This document shows positions 24,117 through 33,025 of a stretch of 64,000 nt of DNA, one piece after another; position 1 is the first letter of the stretch, and each line of letters starts with the position of its first letter. Source of the DNA: AC-32 sp963772975. Its GTDB lineage: Bacteria > Actinomycetota > Thermoleophilia > Gaiellales > Gaiellaceae. A program made the translations under genes and the position numbers. Location: NCBI GenBank assembly GCA_963772975.1, contig CAVYZH010000002.1:660923-724922 (forward strand), read 5' to 3'. The notes beneath the pieces are model-generated. The model was not told the origin of the DNA. It was given only the letters and a program-made list of their open reading frames with translations, and did not search any database.

Positions 24117-25784
24117 GTGGAGCGCTTCACCACCCGGCCCGAGCTGCGCGGCACCTTCGGCATGGTCACCTCGACGCACTGGCTCGCCTCGGCGGCCGGG
24201 ATGGCCATGCTCGAGCGCGGCGGGAACGCCTTCGACGCGGCGGGGGCGGCCGGGTTCGTGCTCCAGGTCGTCGAGCCGCACCTCAACGGCCCCGGCGGCG
24301 AGGTGCCGATCCTGCTCTACAGCGCCGACCGTGACGAGGTGCTCGTCGTCGACGGCCAGGGCACGGCGCCGGCGGCGGCGACGATCGAGCGCTTCCGCGA
24401 GCTCGGCCACGAGCTCGTGCCGGGGACCGGGGTGCTCGCTGCCTGCGTTCCCGGTGCGTTCGACGCGTGGCTGCTGCTGCTGCGCGAGTTCGGCACGCTC
24501 CCGCTCGCGGAGGTGCTGGAGCCGGCGATCGGCTACGCGGAGAGCGGCTACCCGCTCGTGCCCGGGATCGTGCGGTCGATCGCGCGGATGGAGCGGGTCT
24601 TCCGCGACGAGTGGCCGGGCTCGGCGGAGCTGTACCTGCCGGTCCCGCGGCCCGGCGAGCTCTTTCGCAACCGCGAGCTGGCGGCAACCTACCGGCGGGT
24701 GCTCGCCGAGTCGGGCGGGAAACTCGAGGCGGCGCGCGACGTCTTCTACCGAGGCTTCGTCGCCGACGCGATCCTCTCGGCGGGCTCGCTGCTCGACGGC
24801 GACGACCTCGCCTCGTGGCAGGCCTCACTCGAGCGGCCGGTCACGCGCGGCTATCGCGGCTGGGAGGTCTCCAAGACGGGGCCGTGGGGCCAGGGGCCGG
24901 TCTTCCTGCAGCAACTCGCGCTGCTCGACGGCTTCGAGCTGCGTGACCGCGAAGGGTCCGAGTTCGTCCACACGGTCGTCGAGTGCGCAAAGCTCGCCTT
25001 CGCCGACCGCGAAGCGTGGTACGGCGACGTCGAGGTCCCGCTGGACGACCTCCTCAGCCGGTCCTACGCGGACGAACGGCGCAGCCTCGTCGGCGAAGAG
25101 GCCTCGGGCGAGCTGCGGCCGGGCAGCCCGGGCGGCCGCGAGCCGCGGCTCCCGCACATCCCCGACGTCCGGGAGATCGGCCCCGGAACGGGTGAGCCGA
25201 CCGGCGGCGACACCTGTCACGTGGACGTGGTCGACCGCTTCGGCAACGCCGTCTCGGCGACACCGAGCGGCGGCTGGCTGCACGGCTCGCCGGTGATCCC
25301 CGGGCTCGGCTTCTGCCTCGGCACGCGCGCGCAGATGTTCTGGCTCGAGGAAGGCTTGCCGAGCTCGCTCACGCCGGGCAGGCGGCCGCGGACGACGCTC
25401 TCACCCACGTTCGCGCGCCGGGACGGCGAGCTGCTCGCCTTCGGCACGCCCGGCGGCGACCACCAGGATCAGTGGTCGCTCGTCTTCTTCCTCTCGCTCG
25501 TCCACTTCGGCCTGAACGCCCAGGAGGCGATCGACGCGCCGATGTTCCACACCGACCACTTCCCGGAGTCGTTCTACCCGCGGCAGCCGCGGCCGCGGGT
25601 CGTCCAGATCGAGGAGCGCTTCGGCCGCGAGACGCTCGCCGAGCTCGAGCGTCGCGGCCACCTCGTCGAGCCGCAGGGGCCGTGGTCGCTCGGGCGCGTC
25701 AGCGCCGCCGGCCGCAACCGCGAGGGTCTGCTCTATGCAGCGGCAAACCCTCGCGGCATGCAGGGTTACGCGGTCGGCCGCTAG
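24117..25784 (+). CDS. Gamma-glutamyltransferase family protein
   Basis: 555 residues, no signal peptide, GTG start. N-terminal MVTSTHWLASAAGMAMLERG and NAFDAAGAAGF, and the self-processing site at about residue 365 (GGDTCHVDVVD), whose Thr would become the N-terminal nucleophile. The late GTPGGDHQDQW is the usual substrate-binding loop. Cytoplasmic homologues often act on acyl or amide substrates rather than glutathione. Confidence 0.9.
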   Translation: MERFTTRPELRGTFGMVTSTHWLASAAGMAMLERGGNAFDAAGAAGFVLQVVEPHLNGPGGEVPILLYSADRDEVLVVDGQGTAPAAATIERFRELGHELVPGTGVLAACVPGAFDAWLLLLREFGTLPLAEVLEPAIGYAESGYPLVPGIVRSIARMERVFRDEWPGSAELYLPVPRPGELFRNRELAATYRRVLAESGGKLEAARDVFYRGFVADAILSAGSLLDGDDLASWQASLERPVTRGYRGWEVSKTGPWGQGPVFLQQLALLDGFELRDREGSEFVHTVVECAKLAFADREAWYGDVEVPLDDLLSRSYADERRSLVGEEASGELRPGSPGGREPRLPHIPDVREIGPGTGEPTGGDTCHVDVVDRFGNAVSATPSGGWLHGSPVIPGLGFCLGTRAQMFWLEEGLPSSLTPGRRPRTTLSPTFARRDGELLAFGTPGGDHQDQWSLVFFLSLVHFGLNAQEAIDAPMFHTDHFPESFYPRQPRPRVVQIEERFGRETLAELERRGHLVEPQGPWSLGRVSAAGRNREGLLYAAANPRGMQGYAVGR

Positions 25785-26164
25785 CCCTCCGGGCTCTGGT
25801 CCTTGACGACCCCGACGAGGTTGCCCTCGGGGTCGGTGAACTGGCCGAGCACGACCATGCCCATGATCTCCTCGGGGCCCATCACGCGCTTCCCGCCGAG
25901 GCTCTCGGCCTTCTGCAGCGCCTCCTCGACGTCCGGCACGGCGACGTAGAACGTGACGTGTCCGCCGTAGCCGTCCGGGCCCTGGCCGACGCCGCCGCCG
26001 ATGCCCACGCTGCCGTCGGCGGTCTTGTTGTCCTTCGCGTCGACCATCCCGTAGTTCATCGGGTTGTCGCTGTTGATGTTCCAGCCGAAGAGGTCCGCGT
26101 AGTACGACTGGAGCTTGTCGCCGTCCTTGCCGACGACCTCGAAGTGCACGACTGCCTGGCCCAT
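25781..26164 (-). CDS. VOC family protein
   Basis: 127 residues: HFEVVGKDGDKLQSYYADLFGW opens the fold and GQFTDPEGNLVGVV closes it. Belongs to the group annotated as predicted enzymes related to lactoylglutathione lyase. Convergent with the preceding gene, stops overlapping. A weak form of the shared ECF-like promoter is at 26194-26220. Confidence 0.88.
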   Translation of the reverse strand: MGQAVVHFEVVGKDGDKLQSYYADLFGWNINSDNPMNYGMVDAKDNKTADGSVGIGGGVGQGPDGYGGHVTFYVAVPDVEEALQKAESLGGKRVMGPEEIMGMVVLGQFTDPEGNLVGVVKDQSPEG

Positions 26165-26193
26165 CCCGTTCTCCTCTCCTTGGGGTCACTTGC

Positions 26194-26220
26194 TAAGACG
26201 ACGAACGGGACCGGAAGTAA
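26194..26220 (-). promoter_or_regulatory. Weak candidate ECF-type promoter of the VOC gene
   Basis: Minus strand TTACTTCC (26220-26213) and GTCTTA (26199-26194) with 13 nt between; third and weakest member of the set at 4959 and 18122. Confidence 0.25.
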
Positions 26221-26236
26221 TCGACAGTGCGCGAGA

Positions 26237-26268
26237 CGAGGAAAGGAGCCCGCAGGCCCCTCTCCTCG
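26237..26268 (-). terminator. Imperfect hairpin
   Basis: Two 14-nt arms (26237-26250, 26255-26268) with two mismatches, 20 nt after the stop of the secreted protein gene. Confidence 0.4.
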
Positions 26269-26287
26269 CACCGGTGAGGGCGTCTAC

Positions 26288-26944
26288 TCAGACCGAGGCG
26301 CACTGGCCTTTCTTGGCACCCGTTACGTGATTGAGGCTCCCTTCAGAGTCACCGACCTGTGGCGCCGGCGAGTTTCCGAAGCAGCTCAGGCTGCCGTGGA
26401 TCGTGTTCGTGACGTACTCGTTCCCGTCCTCGTCGACGAGCACGTTGCCGCTCAGGTTCACCGAGCCGTTGACGTGATTGCGGATGAAGCCCATCCAGAA
26501 CCCGTTGAAGCCGGTGATGCTGACCCCGCCGTTGATCTGGCTGTCCTCGATCGTGGTCCAGGTGATGTCGAACGGGCCGCCGAACGGGCCGGAGCCGCCC
26601 TGCGACTCGATCCCGCCGTTGATCGTCATGAAGTGGATCTGCAGGTTCGCGGGATCCGTTGCGTGCACGCCGCCGCTGATCGTGCCGTTGTCACCCGGAG
26701 CTTCTTCGCTGCCGAGCACGAACGTGGCACCGGCCTGAACGTACAGGCCGCCCCGAACCGTCACGCCGCCGTCACTGAAGCAACTCGCGCCGGCAGGCAC
26801 GACGACGCGCCCATAGCTGCCGGGCGCCAGGAAGCCGCTACAGGTGGTGGCGTTCGCCGCCGCCGCGCCGTTTGCCGAGATACCGACGGCCAGCGCGGCC
26901 GCCACCACGAAGAGCGCGCCGAGCGCGCCTTTGATTCTCCTCAT
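26288..26944 (-). CDS. Secreted beta-helix-like protein
   Basis: 218 residues with a clear signal peptide (ALFVVAAALAVGISANGAAAA). The mature part is rich in Gly, Asn and Val turns (YGRVVVPAGASCF, GTISGGVHATDPANLQI, SVNLSGNVLVDEDGNEY), a pattern of right-handed beta-helices. Ends with Cys-containing loops. Function unknown. Confidence 0.65.
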   Translation of the reverse strand: MRRIKGALGALFVVAAALAVGISANGAAAANATTCSGFLAPGSYGRVVVPAGASCFSDGGVTVRGGLYVQAGATFVLGSEEAPGDNGTISGGVHATDPANLQIHFMTINGGIESQGGSGPFGGPFDITWTTIEDSQINGGVSITGFNGFWMGFIRNHVNGSVNLSGNVLVDEDGNEYVTNTIHGSLSCFGNSPAPQVGDSEGSLNHVTGAKKGQCASV

Positions 26945-27000
26945 CGATTGTTCCCCTTCCGCAGTTGGTGTACGCGAACGAATCTATAGACAATGCCGCC

Positions 27001-27618
27001 GTGGAGCAGGTTCTGGACCTCGCGCCCGGCCTCTGGATCTGGCGCCTCTCCTACCCTGACTGGCACGCGGGCGCGGGCTGGCCGGAGGTCGTGACGTCGA
27101 CCTGCGTCGAAAGCGGCGGCGAGGTGGCCGTGCTCGATCCGCTCGCGCCGCCTGAAGGTTCCGAGATCTGGGAGCGGCTGGACGCCAAGCCGCCAACGAT
27201 GGCGGTCGTGCTCAAGCCCGATCACGTGCGCGACGTCGACCTGTTCGTCTCGCGCTACGGGGCGCGGGCCTTCGGGCCGTGGCTGTTCGAGCGGCAGAAC
27301 ATCCCGCAGACCGAGCTCGAGCCGATCGAGCCCGGCTCGGAACTGCCGGGAGGGCTGCTCGCGCTCTACGACGGCCGAGGCCGGAACGAGACACCGCTCT
27401 GGCTGCCCGAGCAGCGCACGCTCGTGTTCGCGGACGCGCTGACCGGTGCGGACGGCGAGCTGCGGATCTGGGACACGCCGCACATCGACCGCACGCGTCC
27501 GGCCCTTCGCGAGCTGCTGGAGCTGCCCTTCGAGTTGGTGATCGTCGCCCACGGCGAGCCGGTGCACGACCGCGCCGCCTACGAGCGGGCGCTCGGCCTG
27601 CCGGCGTGGTCGGAGTGA
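27001..27618 (+). CDS. Degenerate metallo-beta-lactamase-fold protein
   Basis: 205 residues from GTG 27001; an upstream TTG at 26965 is less likely. Order of elements follows the MBL fold (early GLWIWRLSYP, VLDPLAP, later FADALTG and VIVAHGEPV), but the HxHxDH metal loop is missing (LKPDHVRDVD instead). Probably non-catalytic or single-metal. Its stop overlaps the next start (GTGA). Confidence 0.6.
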   Translation: MEQVLDLAPGLWIWRLSYPDWHAGAGWPEVVTSTCVESGGEVAVLDPLAPPEGSEIWERLDAKPPTMAVVLKPDHVRDVDLFVSRYGARAFGPWLFERQNIPQTELEPIEPGSELPGGLLALYDGRGRNETPLWLPEQRTLVFADALTGADGELRIWDTPHIDRTRPALRELLELPFELVIVAHGEPVHDRAAYERALGLPAWSE

Positions 27619-28013
27619 CCCCGAAGCGGGCTAAGGCTCATCTTCTCGTCGTCACGGTGTTACTGACGGCATGCGGCTCGTCCTCGCCAGTGAAGGCGGC
27701 ATTCGAGGACGGCGTGGCGGCGATCCGGGAGACGCACGACTCCGTCCGCCTTCGCGCCGAGCTGCGCCAGACCGTGGCGCGTCTGCGCGCGGCACACGAC
27801 CGCAAGGGCCGGCGGCTCGCGCTGCGCGGGTTCGAGGCGACGCTGCAAGGCGTGCAGGCGCAGATCGACTTCGTCGCCAACGACCGCGGCAACATCCGGG
27901 CCGCGACGCGGGACGCGCGCCGCGAGGACGCGGGTCTGAGCCGTGGCGCGCGGCTGCTGCGGCGAGCCGGGCGAGCCCTCGGCGTGCGCGTCGGCGTGTT
28001 GAACGGCTACTAA
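27615..28013 (+). CDS. Hypothetical lipoprotein
   Basis: 132 residues. Lipobox LLTACG, then an Ala/Arg-rich helical domain (FEDGVAAIRETHDSVRLRAELRQTVARLR) likely to form a coiled bundle. Translationally coupled to the MBL-fold gene by GTGA. No family recognised. Confidence 0.65.
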   Translation: MTPKRAKAHLLVVTVLLTACGSSSPVKAAFEDGVAAIRETHDSVRLRAELRQTVARLRAAHDRKGRRLALRGFEATLQGVQAQIDFVANDRGNIRAATRDARREDAGLSRGARLLRRAGRALGVRVGVLNGY

Positions 28014-28033
28014 ATCGGAGTACCGTTCGCTTG

Positions 28034-29881
28034 GTGGCCATCTGGCCGAAGCTCGGTCTCGTGCTCACTGCCGGCGCCGCGCTCGTCGCGCCGGGAGCCG
28101 CCTCACCCTCGCAGCCGGCAGCCACGCAGTCCTCGCACCTGCTCTTCGCAAGCAACCGCGACGGCGACGGCGACGCGTACGCGACCGATCCGGCAGGGCG
28201 CCGCTACGCGGCACTGACGGTCGACTCGGAGCAGGAGCAGAACTTCGTCCCGTCGCACGACGGTCGGCATCTCGCCTTTCGGCGCACCCGGAGCGGCGCC
28301 GTCTACGTCGCGGACGGAGCAGGCCGCCACATCCACAAGGTGGGCGAAGGGTTCCCGGTCGGCTGGTCTCCGGACGGCTCGCTGCTCGCCTTCTTCTCCC
28401 AGGAAGGCGCCGAGGCGGGCGGCATCCGCGTCGTGAACGCAGACGGCACGGGTGCCCGGACGCTGGTCGACGATGGCGGGTCGTTCACGGAGTTCGAGGG
28501 CTGGTCGGCGGACGGGCAGGAGCTCGCATTCACGCTCGAGGCCTTGGACCCGGCGACCGGTGATTTCTATAGCGAGCTCCGGACGGTCGACCTCGCCGGC
28601 GCCCAGCGGCTCCTTTACTCGCAGCTCGGGGAGACGTGGTTCTCCGCAACCTGGTCTCCGAGCTCGCACGAGCTCGCCTACCGCCGGCTCGGGCAGGACT
28701 CCGGGATCGCGGTGGTCGACGCCGACAGCGGCGCGACGAACATGGTCTGCGAGCGCCGACGGCCCCGGTGGGCCGGTCTGGTCGCCGGACGGCACGAAGC
28801 TCCTGTTCAGCCGGGTCGACGGAGCGGGACACGATTCGCTGGCGGTGCCGAGCTGGCGGGCGGCACCAGCTTCCAGCTCGTCGCGACCGGGCCGATCGCT
28901 TACGAGCAGGTCGCGTCGTACTCGTGGTCGCCCGCCGGGGACCGCGTCGCTGGCTGGACGCGAAGGGCCTGTTCGACGTGCGCGCCGACGGGCAGGGGCG
29001 AACGCGACTGCGGCGCGCGCCGTGGATCGGCTGGCCGCCCGGCGTCGGCAAGGCCACCTGGTCGCCCAGTGGAGACGCGCTGGCCTTCGAGGGGAGCGGC
29101 CTGCGCTCGATCCGTCCGGACGGTACGGGCCTGAAGACCCTGGCCGAGCGCGGGTCGATCGAGCTGCTGGGGTGGGTTCCGGGCGCTGTGCCCGCGGCCG
29201 CCCCGCGCGCCGCGTCGCTGCCCCTGCTCGAGCTAGCGTCGACGCGGCTGCTGCGCTCGCGCGGGCGAATCAGGGAACTGGTCGCCGCCGGCTGCCGTCG
29301 CCGGCGTGGTGAGCTCGCGGAGCAAGCTGGACTGCGCGCACGTGCTCGCCTGGAGCCCGCGGGCGGCCGCTGTCGCGCGCGCGTCGCCGCCGGCGCCCTG
29401 CGACCTGTTTCTGCCGCCGCGAGAGACCCTGCTCGGAGGGCTCCGGATCTCGGGCGCGAGGCTCAGCTGGTCAGGCGACTGGAGTTGCGGGAACACCGAG
29501 TGCGACCGCGTGAACTACCACGGGGTCGTGCGCAGCCCCCGCCGGATGGCCGTCGAGCGGAAGTTCGTGGTCGTGACCTACGACGGCCGGCTGCCGATAC
29601 TGCCGTGCGTCGTCTGCGGCCAGCCAATCCCCTTGCGCATTAGCCCGGACCGCATTCCCGGAGTCGCAGCGTACGTGCGCGACAACGCGATCGTGCTTGA
29701 GCTTCTTCGCACGGGAGCGACGCGGCTGATCCGGCCACCCGCGGTGGGACCCGTCTTCGCGCGCCTGACGCGGGTCGGATTGTTCTACGGCTATTCGCTC
29801 GGGGGCGGCGCGTACCCGGGCCGGGTCGTCTTCGTCCCGCTGGCTGCGCTCTACGCGGCTGGTCGCCGTTTGGATCGTTAA
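28034..29881 (+). CDS. Secreted TolB/WD40-like beta-propeller protein (several frameshifts)
   Basis: A single gene of about 615 codons is visible across three frames, with changes near 28745, 28845, 28955 and 29290. Signal peptide first, then PD40/TolB repeats (LLFASNRDGDGDAY, GWSPDGSLLAFFS, VWSPDGTKLLFSR, TWSPSGDALAFE) and a C-terminal domain with CGNTEC and CVVCGQP pairs. The order of repeats is preserved over each frame change, so sequence errors are the likely cause. Function unknown; may bind cell-wall material. Confidence 0.65.
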
Positions 29882-29957
29882 GCGTTCATTGCGCGCGCAA
29901 TCTTCCCGGGCGACACGCTCCGTACTCCTTCATGACAACGATCGAAGGAGGTCGAAA

Positions 29958-30455
29958 ATGGAAAGGGTGGGCAAGCTCCGCGGGTCGCTGATCGTGGCGC
30001 TCGCGGTGGCGGCAGGCCTGACGGTGACACTCTTGCTGGTCACGCGCTCGGGCAACGCCAGCGGGTCGAAGCCGCTGGTGAAGACCGCACACAACGCGAT
30101 GCTCGGGAAGACGATCCTGGTCAACCGCAGCGGGTTGACGCTCTACTCGCTGAGCGCCGAGCGGCACGGGCGCTTCATCTGCACGACGGCGTTCTGCCTC
30201 TCGCTTTGGAAGCCGCTCGTGGTCGCGCCCGGCGTCAAGCCGACCGGCGTGAGCGGCCTGACGGTCGTCAAGCGCCCCGACGCGAAGCGCCAGGTCGCCT
30301 TCCGCGGCGCGCCGCTCTACCGCTTCGTGCAGGACACGAAGCCGGGCCAGGTCAAGGGCAACGGCTTCAAGGACGTCGGCGTCTGGCGCCCGGTCACGAC
30401 CGCCGGCGCGGTCAAGAGTGCACCGCGGAGCACGGTTCCCTCCTACGGCTACTGA
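29958..30455 (+). CDS. COG4315-type secreted repeat protein (intact copy)
   Basis: 165 residues. Signal anchor, then two repeats typical of this family: LGKTILVNRSGLTLYSLSAE with CTTAFCLSLWKPL, and later FRGAPLYRFVQDTKPGQVKGN with WRPV. Family members are exported and may bind redox cofactors or metals; not proven. Strong ribosome site GAAGGAGGT. The last 42 codons recur as a fragment at 32005-32131. Confidence 0.8.
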   Translation: MERVGKLRGSLIVALAVAAGLTVTLLLVTRSGNASGSKPLVKTAHNAMLGKTILVNRSGLTLYSLSAERHGRFICTTAFCLSLWKPLVVAPGVKPTGVSGLTVVKRPDAKRQVAFRGAPLYRFVQDTKPGQVKGNGFKDVGVWRPVTTAGAVKSAPRSTVPSYGY

Positions 30456-31231
30456 GACGAGAGCTCGACGCCCTCGCCGATCGGCAGCCAGCGAAAGCGC
30501 GCGCGGACGCCTTCGGGCGCCCGCGCGAGCTCGCGCTCGAGCTCGACGCGTCCCTCCCGGAAGTGCTTCCAGCCCTCGTAGTGCACCGGAATGGCGGTAC
30601 GCGGCTCGACTAGCGCAGAGAGCTCGACCGCGTCTTTCGCCGTCATCGTGTACCGGATCGGCCCCGTGATCGGGAACTGGACGCCGCCGACGTGCAGTAG
30701 TGCGACATCGACGTCGAGTCGAACAACTTCACGCACGCCGTCGTAGAGAACCGTGTCGCCCGAGATCCAGAGCACGCCGTGCTGCTGGCCGTCCCAGCGC
30801 AGAGCGAACCCGATCACGTCGCCGGCGACCGGACGGCTCAGCGGAGGGCCGTGACGGCAGGGCGTGGCGGTCACCTCCAACGCCGGCTTGCCCGGCGCCT
30901 CGAGCGTCGTCGTGTTCCATGCCTCTAGCCCACGAGCGCCGTGCCCGAGGCGCTGGGCGCCTGAGACCGTGGTGACGACCACGCCCGCGGCCGGGAGCAG
31001 TGCGCGGCCGGCAGGATCGAGGTTGTCGTCGTGATGGTCGTGCGTGAGCAGCACCGCGTCGAGCGAGCCGAGCTCGGCGGCCGGGATTGCAGGGCCGGCC
31101 AGCTTGACCGAGCTGGTGCCCCAGCCGAACGCGTACTTCTGTCCGGGCGGATCGAAGGTCGGATCCGTCAACACCCGCCAGCCGGCCACCTCGATCAAGA
31201 CCGTCGGCCCGCCGATGTGTGTGAGCCTCAC
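30449..31231 (-). CDS. MBL-fold metal-dependent hydrolase (UlaG-like)
   Basis: 260 residues from GTG 31231. LTHIGGPTVLIEVAGWRVLTDPTF, the metal loop LLTHDHHDDN, ATPCRHGP, WISGDTVLYDG and IPVHYEGWKHF match the L-ascorbate-6-phosphate-lactonase/NAPE-PLD-like group. The GTG overlaps the stop of the truncated hydrolase gene (GTGA), suggesting an old operon. Convergent with the COG4315 gene. Confidence 0.88.
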   Translation of the reverse strand: MRLTHIGGPTVLIEVAGWRVLTDPTFDPPGQKYAFGWGTSSVKLAGPAIPAAELGSLDAVLLTHDHHDDNLDPAGRALLPAAGVVVTTVSGAQRLGHGARGLEAWNTTTLEAPGKPALEVTATPCRHGPPLSRPVAGDVIGFALRWDGQQHGVLWISGDTVLYDGVREVVRLDVDVALLHVGGVQFPITGPIRYTMTAKDAVELSALVEPRTAIPVHYEGWKHFREGRVELERELARAPEGVRARFRWLPIGEGVELSSQ

Positions 31232-32004
31232 GCGGGAGTGGCGGCCGGGCTCGTTGCGTGCTCCGTCGTCCAGGCGAGTACGTAATCCGCGACCTCCTCC
31301 CAGCCGTCCTGGCCCGGGTAGTGGCAGCGGCCGGGGTACTCCTTGTGTTCGGTCGCGCTCGGTGCCTGGCTCTGCTTCCTGAAGGTCCGCCTGATTGACC
31401 GACGGCGGGCAGATGCGATCACTCACTGCCGGTGACAAGAACGAGCGGGGGCCGGTTCGGATTGCGGTAATCGACCTTCGTGGCGGCGTTGGGGTTGAAG
31501 TTCGCGTAGCCCGCCTGGAAGAACGGCCGTGCCGACCCCGGGATGTAGTAGCGCTCGTAGACGGCGTCCGAGTCCTCGCGCGAGAGCGTGTTCGTGAAGC
31601 ACCAGTGGAACTGCTTCTTGGTCAGTGGAGCGACGTTGTTCTTGCCGAACGGGTTGCGGAGCGCCGTCGATGCGGCCCTGAGAGTCGAGAGCGGCAGCCT
31701 GAGCACGCCCTTCGGCGCACCCGTGCCGAGCGTCGCGCCGGCAGAGCCGAGCCCGCGGTTCAGCAGCAACTGCGTGAACAGCCCGCCGAACGAGTGACCG
31801 ACGATGATCGGCTCTCGGTCGAGGCCGACGGATGATCTGCTCGTAGTGGTCGATCACGTCCGGAATCGAGAGCCCGCGCAACGCTGACGGGTCTCGGCGC
31901 ACCTCGGCCGGGTCGTCGCTGAGCCCCGGCCAGGCGGGCATGATCACCTCGTGGCCATGCGCGCGGTAGCGCTCGGCCCAGTGCTCCCAGCTGAGCGGCG
32001 TCAT
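31228..32004 (-). pseudogene. Alpha/beta hydrolase gene, 5'-truncated and frameshifted
   Basis: Close paralogue of the intact gene at 32128-32958. It lacks the first 20 codons (starts at MTPLSWEHW, joined at 32004 to a COG4315 fragment), and changes frame near 31830 and 31430. The C-terminus (HYPGQDGWEEVADYVLAW) and stop are intact. No start codon with ribosome site, so inactive if the sequence is right. Confidence 0.75.
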
Positions 32005-32131
32005 GCAGGACGCAAAACCGGGCCAGGTCAAGGGCAACGGCTTCAAGGACGTCGGCGTCTGGCGCCCGGTCACGACCGGATCGACGACGGCTCCGGCCGC
32101 CCCCGCGCCGAGCCCCTCTTACGGCTACTAG
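32005..32131 (+). pseudogene. 3' fragment of the COG4315 gene
   Basis: Repeats the last 42 codons of the gene at 29958-30455 (QDAKPGQVKGNGFKDVGVWR to PSYGY and stop). It begins exactly at the hydrolase truncation point, and its stop overlaps the stop of the intact hydrolase, as expected for a tandem duplication junction. Confidence 0.8.
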
Positions 32132-32958
32132 GCCACGGTCGCAGACGGCTGGTTGGAGTGCTCGACCGTCCACGAGAGGACGAAGTCGGCGACCTCCTCC
32201 CAGCCGTCCTGGCCCGGGTAATGGCAGCGGCCCGGGTACTCCTTGTGCTCGGTCGCCGAGGGCGCCTGACGCTGCTTGTTGAAGGTCGCCTGGTTGACGG
32301 ACGGCGGGCAGATGCGGTCGACCGCGCCGGTCACGAGCAGCAGCGGCGGCCGTGCCGGGTTCTTGTAATCCACCTTCGTCGCGGCATTGGGGTTGAAGTT
32401 CGCATATCCGGCCTGGAAGAACGGACGCGCCGAGCCCGGGATGTAGTAACGCTCGTAGACGGCCTTCGAGTCGGCCTCGCTGAGCGCGTTGGTGAAGCAC
32501 CAGTGGAACTGCTCGTGCGTGAGCGGCGCGAGGCCGTTCTTGCCGAACGGGTTCTTCAGCGCGGGCCAGGAGGCGCGAAGAGTCGAGAGCGGCAGCTTGA
32601 GCACGCCTTTCGGCGCCGCCGTGTCGAGCGCAACCGCCGCTGAGCCGAGACCGCGGTTCGCAAGCAGCTGGGTGAACAGCCCGCCGAACGAGTGCCCGAT
32701 GATGATCGGCGGCCGGTCCAGCTGCCGGATGATCTGCTCGTACTGGTCGATCACATCCGGAATCGAAAGGCCGTGCAGCGGCGATGGGTCACGGCGCACC
32801 TCTGCGGGGTCGTCGCTGAGCCCCCGCCAAGCGGGCGCAATCACTTCGTGCCCCTGCTGGCGGAAGCGCTCGGCCCAGTGCTCCCAGCTGAGCGGCGTCA
32901 TCCACATGCCGTGGATCAGCACGATCGTGTGGCGGTCGTTCGACGGTGCGGTTGCCAT
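32128..32958 (-). CDS. Alpha/beta hydrolase (intact copy)
   Basis: 276 residues. IVLIHGMWMTPLSWEHW (oxyanion loop), IIIGHSFGGLFTQLL with the nucleophile Ser, LLLVTGAVDRICP with a candidate acid, and GRCHYPGQDGWEE with His. Members are often annotated as lysophospholipase or haloalkane-dehalogenase-like; the substrate is unknown. Confidence 0.85.
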   Translation of the reverse strand: MATAPSNDRHTIVLIHGMWMTPLSWEHWAERFRQQGHEVIAPAWRGLSDDPAEVRRDPSPLHGLSIPDVIDQYEQIIRQLDRPPIIIGHSFGGLFTQLLANRGLGSAAVALDTAAPKGVLKLPLSTLRASWPALKNPFGKNGLAPLTHEQFHWCFTNALSEADSKAVYERYYIPGSARPFFQAGYANFNPNAATKVDYKNPARPPLLLVTGAVDRICPPSVNQATFNKQRQAPSATEHKEYPGRCHYPGQDGWEEVADFVLSWTVEHSNQPSATVA

Positions 32959-33025
32959 CGGGACCTCCCCCGGCAGGATGCGACCCCGCGAGCCAGCCTA
33001 CCGCTGAAGCGAATAACCTGCGCGG

